From contig JADJWS010000007.1 in the NCBI GenBank assembly GCA_016716235.1, positions 62,001-126,000 on the forward strand: a stretch of 64,000 nucleotides of DNA, written 5' to 3'. The DNA is from Candidatus Defluviilinea gracilis (GTDB taxonomy: Bacteria; Chloroflexota; Anaerolineae; Anaerolineales; Villigracilaceae). Each line of letters opens with the position of its first letter. Positions within the stretch are counted from its first letter, which is position 1. Positions 32,907 to 41,916 of this stretch are shown here, in pieces. The notes beneath the pieces were generated by a model. It ran no database searches and was not told the DNA's origin. It was given only the letters and a program-made list of their open reading frames with translations. The position numbers and the translations under genes were made by a program.

Positions 32907-34244
32907 TTATTCCAATAACCCCAATACCACCGGCAACAATTGTTTCTTCCGCGAAACGATACCTTGCGCTTCGCGCGTGCCATCGGCGAGAGGGGGATAA
33001 GGTAATTCATCAAGCACCGGCGGGGCTTTGGAAGAGATGATCAGCCTGCTTGAGCCGCGCACGATATCGGTGATGAGCAGCATGGCAAAGTCGAGCCCGC
33101 GTTTATCTTTGAGCGCGTCCAACGCTTTTGCGAGGGGAACAAGATGTTCAGCGAGCTGCAGGAGGTCGGTTACTTCGGCTTGGGCAATGGCAAGCTTGAA
33201 TCCGCCCGCTTCATATTGTTTGATGTCTGTGCTGACGATCTCATTCGGATCGCGGTTCGAGAGACCGGCTCCCGCGGCGAGCAGCGCTTTGCCGAACGAT
33301 TCAATCGTCTCGCCTTTGAGCGGACTTCCGCCGACGAACGCCCAGCGCGATAATCTCTCGGCGGCGTCTTTGTCGCGAGGCGTGGTGGTGGGAGATGTCA
33401 AAATGAGCGTATCAGACAGAAGTCCCGCGAGAAGCGCGCCGGCGAGGCTGGGCGGCATGGAGAGTCCCGCCTCCGCTGTCATCTCCGAAACGAGAGTCGA
33501 GGTCGAGCCCACGATATCCACCGTGAATCGAATCGGCGTGTGCGTGTGCGGGTTGCCGAGGCGGTGATGATCCAAAATTTCGAGGAGCTCGGCTTCCTCG
33601 AGCGCGGCGATTGCCTGGCGCGGCTCGTTGTGATCCACGAGAATAATTTTCAGGCGCGGCGGGTTGAGGATATCGCGCTGGCGCGCAATGCCGAGATATA
33701 GATTATTTTCATCCACGACCCAATACTCATCGGTTTCGTCGCGCAGGATGCGGTTGAGAAAATCGCGGATGTGACCGCTGGCGGGGAACTTCGGCACATT
33801 GGTGTCTGCCGCGTCTTTACACGGCGCCGACATCATCTCGCGCACGGTCGTATCGCCGGGGCGCGGGCCGAGCGTTTGCGTGAAATATTTGAAGAGACTC
33901 AGTCCGTTGATGAGACCATAAGGCTTGCCGTCTTCATTAACTACAGGCGCGATGCCGCCGGTCTTGCTGGCGAGCGTCCACGCGAGACCGAGTTGCGAGT
34001 CGGGGCGGAGGCTGTCGAGTCTCTGCATCACTGACTCAAAGCGCGGCGACGCGTCGGTGAGCAGGACGGGCGGGTCGAGCTTCAACTGTTTGAGCAGCCA
34101 CGCTGATTGCGGATTTAACGCTCCCGCGCGCGCCGCGACCGCTTCCGCGCCATCGCGTTCGCGTAGAAGCCATGCGTAGCCCATCGCGGAGGCAATGGAG
34201 TCGGTGTCGGGGTTGACGTGTCCGATGACGAAGGTTTTGCTCAT
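32907..34244 (-). CDS. Manganese-dependent inorganic pyrophosphatase with CBS insert
   Basis: A 445-residue family II (DHH) pyrophosphatase. The metal site motifs are GHVNPDTDSIASA at the N-terminus, LVDHNEPRQA and ILDHHRLGN in the middle; the C-terminal DHHA2 domain ends with SRKKQLLPVV. Between the first motif and the DHN motif, about residues 65-185, lies a CBS-pair insert (GIAPVVNEDGKPYGLINGLSL and EYWVVDENNLYLGIARQRD) that in characterised enzymes lets adenine nucleotides inhibit or activate. No DRTGG domain appears, since the insert is short. The preceding toxin gene overlaps its start by 4 bases. Confidence 0.9.
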   Translation of the reverse strand: MSKTFVIGHVNPDTDSIASAMGYAWLLRERDGAEAVAARAGALNPQSAWLLKQLKLDPPVLLTDASPRFESVMQRLDSLRPDSQLGLAWTLASKTGGIAPVVNEDGKPYGLINGLSLFKYFTQTLGPRPGDTTVREMMSAPCKDAADTNVPKFPASGHIRDFLNRILRDETDEYWVVDENNLYLGIARQRDILNPPRLKIILVDHNEPRQAIAALEEAELLEILDHHRLGNPHTHTPIRFTVDIVGSTSTLVSEMTAEAGLSMPPSLAGALLAGLLSDTLILTSPTTTPRDKDAAERLSRWAFVGGSPLKGETIESFGKALLAAGAGLSNRDPNEIVSTDIKQYEAGGFKLAIAQAEVTDLLQLAEHLVPLAKALDALKDKRGLDFAMLLITDIVRGSSRLIISSKAPPVLDELPYPPLADGTREAQGIVSRKKQLLPVVLGLLE

Positions 34245-34612
34245 GGCTTTTTTAGAGGAAGTCTTGTAATTCGAATTCGCCGTTTATCAACGACAGCGAT
34301 GGAATGTTTCAATACATCGGGTTTTACCGTTTGTAACACGCGCGCTACGAGATCTCGCATTTCGGCTTCCGAATAATTTCCGCCGCGAAATAGAATGACG
34401 CCCGGTGCATCGTTTCCACTCTGCGCCAACAAAGTCCCGAAGTCGAGATCGGCCGTGATCACGATTCTCTCCTCGTCTACCGCCTGAGCCATGATGGTCG
34501 AATCTGTTGCTATTGCGAGATTCACGTCTTTCGCGTGAATAGCCTCATGACCTTTTTCCTGAAGCCAGGGGATGAGTTCAGGCGAAGCGGGCATGTCAAT
34601 CAGGAATTTCAT
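34241..34612 (-). CDS. DUF5615 PIN-like toxin (second locus)
   Basis: A 123-residue DUF5615 protein: MKFLIDMPASPELIPWL at the start supplies the first acidic residue, HAKDVNLA the second, and RIVITADLDFGTLLA the third, as in PIN-like ribonucleases. It overlaps the DUF433 gene by one base (TGATG) and overlaps the start of the pyrophosphatase gene by four bases, so toxin and housekeeping gene are translationally coupled. Its sequence is not close to the first locus, so the two modules are independent acquisitions or old paralogues. Confidence 0.85.
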   Translation of the reverse strand: MKFLIDMPASPELIPWLQEKGHEAIHAKDVNLAIATDSTIMAQAVDEERIVITADLDFGTLLAQSGNDAPGVILFRGGNYSEAEMRDLVARVLQTVKPDVLKHSIAVVDKRRIRITRLPLKKP

Positions 34613-34833
34613 CAGGCAAATTCGATGACTTCTTCTTCAGCCAGCGACGCCGCATACAACAAGGCTTCGTCAATATCTTCCGATTCGAGATAGGGGTAAG
34701 CCTTGAGAATGGAATCGCGAGTTTCACCCGAGGCTAATAAACCGAGCAAGCGAGAGACAGGGAATCTCAGATTGCGGATGCAAGGTTTGCCGCTGAACAC
34801 GTCTGGGTTGATGGTGATTCTTTTAAAACTCAT
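34612..34833 (-). CDS. DUF433 antitoxin (second locus)
   Basis: A 73-residue DUF433 protein (RITINPDVFSGKPCIRNLRF then LLASGETRDSILKAYPYL), the minimal form of the domain with a short acidic tail (EEEVIEF) instead of the basic tail seen in the first locus. Expected to neutralise the DUF5615 protein encoded immediately downstream, and to repress the operon; both are family inferences. AGAGGA precedes the ATG. Confidence 0.88.
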   Translation of the reverse strand: MSFKRITINPDVFSGKPCIRNLRFPVSRLLGLLASGETRDSILKAYPYLESEDIDEALLYAASLAEEEVIEFA

Positions 34834-34879
34834 TTTGGATTCCTCTTTGCAATTGGTTGCCGCTTAATTATACCCCTGC

Positions 34880-35209
34880 CTAATTACCTGTTAGTAGTTT
34901 GTTGATGTGCGCGTCGAGTTCGTTCATGGTTTTCAGAAAGGCCGATTCGAGATCAACCTGATGCGCTTGAGCCAGAATGATAACAGACCAGAGGCAATCT
35001 GCAAGTTCGTGCGCGAGTTTGTCATGCGCTTCTGATATTTCGCGTTTGCCTTGTAACGCAACGACCAATTTGGATAGGTCGCCAACATCGCCGACAAAAC
35101 CAAGCGCGATTTCTTCAGTCGTCCATTCCGCGCCGTATTGCTTTTGTTCAAGCAGGGCATACTTTGCGCGGATTTCAGCCGCTCGTTGAAGGATCGCTTG
35201 AAATTCCAT
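34880..35209 (-). CDS. MazG-like protein
   Basis: A 109-residue, all-helical protein of the MazG-like nucleotide pyrophosphohydrolase group. The C-terminal metal motif is present (HELADCLWSVIILA, the ExxD pair), but the first acidic motif, normally EExxE, reads VGDVGDLSKLV with aspartates, so activity is uncertain. The start at 35209 overlaps the stop of the molybdenum hydroxylase gene (TAATG), implying coupling; a GTG 21 bases earlier is an alternative. Hydrolysis of non-canonical or excess nucleotides is the usual family role. Confidence 0.7.
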   Translation of the reverse strand: MEFQAILQRAAEIRAKYALLEQKQYGAEWTTEEIALGFVGDVGDLSKLVVALQGKREISEAHDKLAHELADCLWSVIILAQAHQVDLESAFLKTMNELDAHINKLLTGN

Positions 35210-38196
35210 TACTTCTTCATCGCCCGCCACACGCGTTCGGGCGTCGTGGGAATCACATCCACATTTACGCCGATGGCATCGAGGATAGCATTGCCGACGG
35301 CGGGCGCGACTCCATCCATGGGAATCTCGGCGACGGCTTTGACGCCGAACGGGTGACTCGGCTCGAAGGTCTCGACGAAGATCGTTTCGAGTTCGGGCAT
35401 CTCGTCGGCGCGGAAGATGTGATAGCGATCCAAATCGCGTTCGATGGCATCGCCTTTGTCGTCGTAGCGCATCTCCTCGCAGACCGCGTAGCCCAACGCT
35501 TGAGTCATGCCGCCCTCGATCTGACCCGATGCGGTGAGCGGATTCACGATCACGCCCGAGTCAACCGCCATCACGAGTTTATCTACCGTAACCGCGCCTG
35601 TTTCAGTGTCCACGGTCACCTCGGCGAATTGCGCGGCGAAGGGAGGTGGTGAGACTGGCGAAACATAACTTGCCACACCCATGATCTGTTCTTGTTTATC
35701 TTTGTGCAGAGAATGCAGCGCGATCTCGGCAAAGGAAACCGTTCTTCCGTCGGGGGCGATGGCTTGGCGATTCGATAATCGAATCGTTGCATAATCTGAT
35801 TCTGGAATCCCCAACATCATCGCCGCGCGGACTTGGATTCGCCACGCGACAACTTTCGCCGCGTTCACCGCCGCCGCGCCTGAAATGTACGTCGTGGACG
35901 AAGCGTACGCGCCTTTGTCGAACGGAGTGAAATCGGTGTCTGAGGAATAGCAGATCATATCTTCAAGCGGAACGCCTAACACCTCCGCCGCCATTTGCGC
36001 AAGGACAGTGTCTGAACCCGTTCCCAGATCCGTCGCGCCGACTAGCATGTTGAATGAACCATCGTCGTTCATCTTGATCGACGCGCCGCCCATATCCAAA
36101 TATGGAATCGCTGTTCCTTGCATGACCATTGCCACACCGATTCCCCTACGCAATACGGAGTACGGATTACGTACTTCGTATTGCGTATTGCGTAACGAGC
36201 GCCACTCCTCATTCCCATACTTATCATCCCACGCGATCGCGGCTCGTCCTTGCGCGACGCATTGCTCCAACCCAACAGTTTGGACGATCTCAGGTCGCGG
36301 CTCGCGTCCTTCATTCCACGCGGTTGAAAACGGATGATATTCGCCAGGTCGAATCGTATTCCTCAAACGAAAATCAATCGGGTCGAGGTTCAACGCGCGG
36401 GCGATCTTTTCCATGTGACGTTCGACGGGCCAGTATCCCTGCGGCACGCCGTAACCGCGAAACGCTCCAGCGGGCGGCGTGTTGGTGTAAACCACGTCTG
36501 CATAAAATTGGATGTTCGGACTCTTGCGATATTCGCCATCGCCGACATACAACGCCATTGCTTTGTGTCCCGTGTTGCCTGTGACGGTCAGCGCGTGACA
36601 GCCGTACGCGCCCGTGTCGGATAGCGCGTACATCGCGTTGGCTGTGATCGTCCCGTCTCGCTTCACTCCCGTCTTCATCTTGACTCGCATTGGGTGACGC
36701 GAACGCGCCGCGATAAATTCTTCTTCGCGCGTGTATTCGTAGATGACTGGTCGTTTTGTTGCAATCGTGAGATGCGCGGGCACGTCTTCCATCAACACTT
36801 CCTGCTTGCCGCCGAACCCGCCGCCGATGCGCGGCTTCACCACGCGGATTCGTTTCACTGGCAGATTCAACACAGGCGCGAGCATCCTCCGCACATGAAA
36901 AGGAACTTGCGTGGACGTGCGAATCACCAAACGGTCGTCTTCATCCCAATATGTGACGCACACATGCGGCTCGATGGAAACTTGTTGCACTTTCGGCACT
37001 TCGTATTCAGCCTCAAAAATATGATCGGCTTCCTTGAATCCTTTTTCCACGTCGCCGATGTCGATGCGGATGTGCGCGGCGAGATTCTTTTCGGGGTTCG
37101 AGTCGGCAAAATTGACGTACTCAGGCTCGTCGTGGATTCGAATCGCATCGGGGTTCATCGCTTCGCGCGAGTCGAGGATGGAATCCAGAATTTCGTATTC
37201 CACGTCGATCAGACTCAACGCTTTCTCCGCGATTTCGGGACTCTCCGCCGCGACGAATGCAACGCGGTCGCCGACAAAACGGACTTTGTGATCCAGCGAA
37301 AACGTATCGAGCGGACCTGGGATCGGATCGGACTGCCCAGCGGTGGAATACACCACGTGCGGAATATCCTGCCACGTGAGCACAGCCGCAACACCTTTCA
37401 ATTCTTTTGCGCGCGTCGTGTCAATTTTTTTGATGCGCGCGTGCGCGTGTGGCGAGTGCAAAACTTTCGCATACAACATGCCGCGCGCGTCCATGTCGGC
37501 GGTGAAGGCGGGCTTGCCCTGCACGAGTTTGACCGCGTCCACTTTTTTCTCGGGCTTGCCGACGGTCTGCCATGTTTGTGATTCAGGCGTCACCACAACT
37601 TTTGGGCGCGTCATCACGCCAGCGAGTTGTGGTGAATCAAAACCTCCCATAGGCGCATCTGTTTTTGGCGCGCCGAAATCCCAATTGATCGTGTCCACGC
37701 GGAACGGTTCATCGCCGCGCATCACCGCCGCCGCTTTCAACACGGCTTGCACAGGTTTGAGATAACCCGTGCATCGGCATAACACGCCGCTGATCGCCTC
37801 GCGCACTTGCTCTTCACTTGGATTCGGATTCTGTTCGAGCAACGCCTTCGCCGCAAGGATTTGCGCGGGCGTGCAAAATCCGCATTGGATCGCGCCCGAT
37901 TCGACGAACGCCTGTTGTAGCGGATTCAAGCCATCGGTCTTTTTCCAACCTTGTTCGGGATGTTCGCCCAACGCTTCGATCGTGACGACAAGATGTCCCT
38001 CCGCTTGCGCCGCGAGCATGGACCCCGCGTTGACAGGTTTGCCATCCAGCAGAACCGTGTCCGCGCCGCTCAGTCCGCCCTCATCGCCAAATTTGACGCC
38101 GTAATAGCCAAGTCTGCGCACGGCGGAGAGCAATGTTTCAGATGGCGCACATTCGATTTCGTGCTTTGTGTTGTTGATTGAAAGTTGGAGTTTCAT
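35209..38196 (-). CDS. Molybdenum hydroxylase, fused Fe-S and Mo subunit
   Basis: A 995-residue xanthine dehydrogenase-family protein. Residues 1-85 are the ferredoxin-like domain, but the cluster loop reads GVKFGDEGGLSGADTVLLDG with PVNAG: all four cysteines of the usual CxxxxCxxC...C pattern are replaced. Residues 85-160 keep the second [2Fe-2S] motif (QCGFCTPAQ and CRCTGYLKP). The molybdopterin-binding part (about 215-990) has RIGGGFGGKQE, GAFRGYGVPQ, and a C-terminal AVAEIPMDG with the conserved Glu. Residues about 667-684 (RNTQYEVRNPYSVLR) come from an inserted TACG-word repeat. The substrate is unknown; the layout resembles the XdhD / Se-dependent group. The FAD subunit gene is 6 kb upstream. 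Confidence 0.88.
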   Translation of the reverse strand: MKLQLSINNTKHEIECAPSETLLSAVRRLGYYGVKFGDEGGLSGADTVLLDGKPVNAGSMLAAQAEGHLVVTIEALGEHPEQGWKKTDGLNPLQQAFVESGAIQCGFCTPAQILAAKALLEQNPNPSEEQVREAISGVLCRCTGYLKPVQAVLKAAAVMRGDEPFRVDTINWDFGAPKTDAPMGGFDSPQLAGVMTRPKVVVTPESQTWQTVGKPEKKVDAVKLVQGKPAFTADMDARGMLYAKVLHSPHAHARIKKIDTTRAKELKGVAAVLTWQDIPHVVYSTAGQSDPIPGPLDTFSLDHKVRFVGDRVAFVAAESPEIAEKALSLIDVEYEILDSILDSREAMNPDAIRIHDEPEYVNFADSNPEKNLAAHIRIDIGDVEKGFKEADHIFEAEYEVPKVQQVSIEPHVCVTYWDEDDRLVIRTSTQVPFHVRRMLAPVLNLPVKRIRVVKPRIGGGFGGKQEVLMEDVPAHLTIATKRPVIYEYTREEEFIAARSRHPMRVKMKTGVKRDGTITANAMYALSDTGAYGCHALTVTGNTGHKAMALYVGDGEYRKSPNIQFYADVVYTNTPPAGAFRGYGVPQGYWPVERHMEKIARALNLDPIDFRLRNTIRPGEYHPFSTAWNEGREPRPEIVQTVGLEQCVAQGRAAIAWDDKYGNEEWRSLRNTQYEVRNPYSVLRRGIGVAMVMQGTAIPYLDMGGASIKMNDDGSFNMLVGATDLGTGSDTVLAQMAAEVLGVPLEDMICYSSDTDFTPFDKGAYASSTTYISGAAAVNAAKVVAWRIQVRAAMMLGIPESDYATIRLSNRQAIAPDGRTVSFAEIALHSLHKDKQEQIMGVASYVSPVSPPPFAAQFAEVTVDTETGAVTVDKLVMAVDSGVIVNPLTASGQIEGGMTQALGYAVCEEMRYDDKGDAIERDLDRYHIFRADEMPELETIFVETFEPSHPFGVKAVAEIPMDGVAPAVGNAILDAIGVNVDVIPTTPERVWRAMKK
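36147..36196. repeat. TACG-word repeat inside the molybdenum hydroxylase gene
   Basis: About 50 bases made of TACG, ATACG and GTACG words (for example TACGCAATACGGAGTACGG), matching the repeats at 30641-30661 and 30895-30920 in style. It is in frame and translated. Confidence 0.75.
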
Positions 38197-38283
38197 ACAA
38201 TTCCTTTAATTGAGTAAGCGGGATTTTTAAAGATCAAATCCACTGAATTTTTGGATGGACAATAATTTTGATGCTGAAGGCAC

Positions 38284-39669
38284 TTAAGGCAATCCAACAA
38301 ACCTTAGCACCCTAATACACTCCAAAATTGTTGCAAAATGAGCTTCCAATAGCGTATCCTTAGAAAGGAAACTTCCTCGAGGATTCTGATAAAAAGCTGA
38401 TTGAATATAATAAATTAATTCCTTGTCATTATCGTATATTTCTGGTACTGGTATTTTTTGATAAACCTTCTTGATTTCTCCAATTTTCGAGTAAAAATTA
38501 TTTAAAGTACTGATTATGTGGTCATCAAAGCCTGATGATAAGAATTCATAAAAATCTGGCCAGCCATGATAAAGTAGTATTAGGGCAAATAGAGTATCCT
38601 TGCTACCTTCACTACGTGCTGAAAGAAGTTTTATGGTCTGTTCATATTTAACCGCGGTTTTAATTCTTCGCGGAACAAGAAATCGGTTTATCCTTGCAAA
38701 ATTTCCAAGTTTAATGCCTTTAATAAGTATTCCGTGTAGTAGTTCAGTTGCCTGTTCATATGTAGGCTGTATCACATGGTATTGTTCAGGAATTATTTTA
38801 TCCAGGTAACTATTTCCATCCATGTTAGTCCCCTCATATTTTCGATTTATATAGCTCGAAATTAGGTTATTGTCCATTACAAAAACCCAAATACAATTTC
38901 TTACCGACAAATAGTTCTTAATAGATTCAAGCAATTGCACAACATTTTCTGGTGAGCACCGATCTAAATTATCAATGCATAAAATCAATTTATCTTGTTT
39001 ATTATAAGTCAAAAATATCCTCACCAATTCTGTAAATGCTCTGTTTGTTTCTTCAATGTGATCAATGGTTTGTTCCCAATCCGAAATAGTTATTTTCTTT
39101 TCAATTTTTTCTTCGTAGTCTTTGACATCACCCAGGGTTAATCCTGTTAGCTTCCTAAGTGCCATGTCAGATAAAGCTAAAGATGTAACTTCAATAACCC
39201 TTTCAGCATATTTCTTCCAATCAAAAAACCTAGTCTCATCCAGTCTTCTTAAGTATTTTAATAACCGTACAATAACAGGGGTTAAAAGATTGTTGGTGGA
39301 GTCGTACTGCCACGCATCAATGATTTCTATATGTAAAGATTTGCTTGTTGTCATTGTTTCTGTATTTTTAGGCATCTCCAGAACCAATTCCTTTTCCGTT
39401 GATCCCCTCACAAGCAAACTCATTTTATCTTTTATTACAACTTTCTCTGATGGCTTGTTAATTAGCTCGTGGTCTTTGTTTGTTTGAGCTAGCCTGTTAA
39501 GATCCGCCATTATATTTAGGGTACTTGTCTTGCCAGTTCCCCAGCTCCCATACAGCCCTATAGTTGATGGACAATCATTGTCTGTGAGTCTGTGGAGAAT
39601 AATTTTTGCCAATGATTGAGCGTTTAATTTGTCTTGGGAAATATTAATAATTGGATCATGGATATTCAT
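38284..39669 (-). CDS. KAP family P-loop NTPase
   Basis: A 461-residue KAP-type NTPase. Walker A is GLYGSWGTGKTST (residues 38-50); Walker B is LILCIDNLDRCSP near 225, the KAP signature; a sensor-like VFVMDNN follows. Membrane segments usually inserted between the Walker motifs in KAP proteins are not obvious; that region is helical and charged. KAP NTPases are frequent in phage-defence and membrane-signalling loci. The gene is clearly richer in A+T than its neighbours, a sign of transfer. It forms the left end of the block that separates the two hydroxylase subunits. Confidence 0.88.
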   Translation of the reverse strand: MNIHDPIINISQDKLNAQSLAKIILHRLTDNDCPSTIGLYGSWGTGKTSTLNIMADLNRLAQTNKDHELINKPSEKVVIKDKMSLLVRGSTEKELVLEMPKNTETMTTSKSLHIEIIDAWQYDSTNNLLTPVIVRLLKYLRRLDETRFFDWKKYAERVIEVTSLALSDMALRKLTGLTLGDVKDYEEKIEKKITISDWEQTIDHIEETNRAFTELVRIFLTYNKQDKLILCIDNLDRCSPENVVQLLESIKNYLSVRNCIWVFVMDNNLISSYINRKYEGTNMDGNSYLDKIIPEQYHVIQPTYEQATELLHGILIKGIKLGNFARINRFLVPRRIKTAVKYEQTIKLLSARSEGSKDTLFALILLYHGWPDFYEFLSSGFDDHIISTLNNFYSKIGEIKKVYQKIPVPEIYDNDKELIYYIQSAFYQNPRGSFLSKDTLLEAHFATILECIRVLRFVGLP

Positions 39670-39725
39670 TACTAAAATCTCCTATCTAATCTGCCTAGTA
39701 TTATTGCTTTTACATTTGCCTTGCA

Positions 39726-40808
39726 TTACATAGATTCTGTGCGAATTTTCTCGCGCAATTCATCAATCACAATTTTATTCCCGTTTTCATCTTTGTAAAA
39801 CCACACATCCCAGCCGTTGACGGGCGCGCCGTTCATCAGCGATTTCGCCACGCCGTGGATCGAGCCAGTGACCTCGCCGCATTTGATGTGTCCGTTCGAT
39901 AGGATTTTCGCCCGTTTGCCGTTACGCGCGAAGTAAAGCGACTCGCCTGGATTCAATAATCCGTTTTCGAGCAACGCTCCAAACGGGACCCGCGCCTGCT
40001 TCCGTTTCTCGGAGAGGATCAACACCTCGGATGGGGAGGCGAGAACCGCGTCAATGCGTTGTTGCGCGATCTTGATATATGTTTTGTCGCGTTCGATGCC
40101 GATCCAGCGGCGACCGAGTTTCTTCGCAACCGCTCCTGTTGTCCCTGAGCCAAAGAACGGATCGAGGATCACATCCCCAACGTTCGATGACGCGAGCAAA
40201 ATCCGATACAGTAGCGCTTCGGGTTTTTGTGTCGAGTGCGCTTTCGTCCCGTTATGTTTGACGCGCTGTTTGCCCCTCACAAGCGGGAGTTCCCAATGTC
40301 TCCAGTCGGAGCGCATTTGCAGGTCTTCATTCAAGGCTTTCATGGCGTGATGATTGAACGTGTACTTCGCGCCTTTTTTCTTCTGCGCCCAGATCATCGT
40401 TTCATGCGCGTTGGTGAGCCGCACGCCGCGAAAATTTGGCATAGGATTGTCTTTGATCCACAATACATCGTTTAGAATCCAAAATCCCAAGTCTTGCATG
40501 ATCGCGCCGACGCGATAGATGTTGTGATACGTGCCGATGACCCAGATCGTGCCTGTGTCTTTCAACACGCGTTGACTCGCGCTCAGCCAATCCCGCGTGA
40601 ACTCGTCATATGCTTTGAAATTCTCGAACTGATCCCAGCCGTCGTTGACCGCGTCGACTTTGGTGAGGTTGGGACGATGCAACTCGTTGCGCAGTTGCAA
40701 GTTATACGGCGGGTCGGCGAAGATCACATCCACCGAGTTCGCGGGGAGCGAGCGGAGGACTTCAACGCAATCGCCGCGTAGGATTTGGTCGAGGGGGAGA
40801 TGAGCCAC
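39726..40808 (-). CDS. ccrM: CcrM-like GANTC adenine methyltransferase
   Basis: A 360-residue N6-adenine DNA methyltransferase of the beta group. Motif IV DPPYNLQ is at residues 32-38, the S-adenosylmethionine motif DPFFGSGTTG near 216-225. Similarity to CcrM and M.HinfI extends end to end: the HWDQF-like NDGWDQFENFKAYDEFTR, GFWILNDVLWIKDNPMPNF, HSTQKPEALLYRIL, and a C-terminal DNA-recognition domain (ARVPFGALLENGLLNPGESL and GSIHGVAKSLMNGAPVNGWD). The predicted site is GANTC. No restriction enzyme is adjacent, so it is an orphan methylase that could serve regulation or defence. Confidence 0.9.
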   Translation of the reverse strand: MAHLPLDQILRGDCVEVLRSLPANSVDVIFADPPYNLQLRNELHRPNLTKVDAVNDGWDQFENFKAYDEFTRDWLSASQRVLKDTGTIWVIGTYHNIYRVGAIMQDLGFWILNDVLWIKDNPMPNFRGVRLTNAHETMIWAQKKKGAKYTFNHHAMKALNEDLQMRSDWRHWELPLVRGKQRVKHNGTKAHSTQKPEALLYRILLASSNVGDVILDPFFGSGTTGAVAKKLGRRWIGIERDKTYIKIAQQRIDAVLASPSEVLILSEKRKQARVPFGALLENGLLNPGESLYFARNGKRAKILSNGHIKCGEVTGSIHGVAKSLMNGAPVNGWDVWFYKDENGNKIVIDELREKIRTESM

Positions 40809-40875
40809 GGGTCGAATTATACCGTCATCGCTTATTCAGATTTCAGTATGAACGCTACTCTATGGCAAAGTTGGA

Positions 40876-41916
40876 TTATTTCCCTATTAAATAGCCCAAG
40901 CTGTCTGTTCGCTCCCGCATCCAACCCGTTAGTCCACTTTGAATGCGAACCTGCCACCACGTTCCATTGTGTGCGCAGGCAGGACCGCCAATAATTGTGA
41001 GAGTTGTTCCCTTTTCCACTTTCGATATGCTGTTTTCGTAATACTCCAGTGGGACGATAGGCGCTGTTCGCAAATTGACTTTTTCCCAAATGACTTTAGC
41101 GCGATCGCCTACTTTAAGCTTTACGTAACTCAAATCATCGCACCAATACTTTTGCGTTGAAGTTTGAGAGGATGTGGAACCCAGAACTGGCGCTTTTGTA
41201 TTTGGCGGGGTAGAAGACGTGAGAACGATGGTGTAGGTAACACGAATCGCGCCATCGTTTGATGTTATGGTATTTGTCTCGTTGGTTGCCCAACCATCTT
41301 TTCTACTTAAGTAAACGCCTTGCGATCCAATAATATCTGCTTTCTGAACCCATTCCTTGAGTTTGCCGCTCAGAAAACTGTACAGTACACTCGCAACAAA
41401 TGTAAAAGGGCTGCTTTTTGTGAGTAATGTAACCCCCAATTTCTCAGCGCCCTTTTTTGCTACTGATCCAAGCGCCTTTCCAAGACCTGCAGATGCCGCC
41501 TCATAAGAAAGGTCTGCTGGTAATGACGATTTGTCCTCGTCCACAGCCATGATCGTGATGTAGACCCCGTCTGATACTTTGGATTCGTCAAAACTGACTG
41601 CCAGTAGGCAAGGGGCTTGAACCGTATCTCCTTTGCGAACTTTCAGCGGTTTATCCCCCGGACAGAACATGCCACTCGATTTGCCGGATGTATCGGCCGC
41701 CAGGATGATTAGGCGAAATTCCCCGGGGCCGGTTACGTCCCCTACGTTTGCTAGAAATTTGATTTCATCAATATACAAATTGACAAAATTAATATTGTCA
41801 CTTTTTTCCTGTGATAAATCAAATTGGGTTTGTGTCTTATATTCTGATGAAGTTCCTCCGTAAGGCAGTGTCGTCGCCAAGACTAAAAACGAAAAAATGA
41901 AACGTAGCCTGAGCAT
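40876..41916 (-). CDS. Exported protein with C-terminal SH3-like domain
   Basis: A 346-residue secreted or surface protein. The signal peptide is MLRLRFIFSFLVLATTLPYG. The middle is a beta-rich domain of unknown type, with a short hydrophobic stretch near 180 that need not be a membrane segment. The last 80 residues (VGDRAKVIWEKVNLRTAP, ISKVEKGTTLTIIGG, WWQVRIQSGLTGWMRE) form a bacterial SH3 domain, which usually binds cell-wall peptides. The start at 41916 follows GGAGG 6 bases upstream; the longer open frame lacks a signal. Its place among defence-type genes does not explain its role. Confidence 0.75.
   Translation of the reverse strand: MLRLRFIFSFLVLATTLPYGGTSSEYKTQTQFDLSQEKSDNINFVNLYIDEIKFLANVGDVTGPGEFRLIILAADTSGKSSGMFCPGDKPLKVRKGDTVQAPCLLAVSFDESKVSDGVYITIMAVDEDKSSLPADLSYEAASAGLGKALGSVAKKGAEKLGVTLLTKSSPFTFVASVLYSFLSGKLKEWVQKADIIGSQGVYLSRKDGWATNETNTITSNDGAIRVTYTIVLTSSTPPNTKAPVLGSTSSQTSTQKYWCDDLSYVKLKVGDRAKVIWEKVNLRTAPIVPLEYYENSISKVEKGTTLTIIGGPACAHNGTWWQVRIQSGLTGWMRERTDSLGYLIGK

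Noticed and set aside
36694..37581. 295-codon plus-strand frame opposite the molybdenum hydroxylase
   Set aside because: Shadow of well-conserved molybdopterin-binding motifs on the minus strand.
38284..40808. Type II restriction-modification system
   Set aside because: Neither neighbour of the methylase looks like a restriction endonuclease; the KAP protein is an NTPase.
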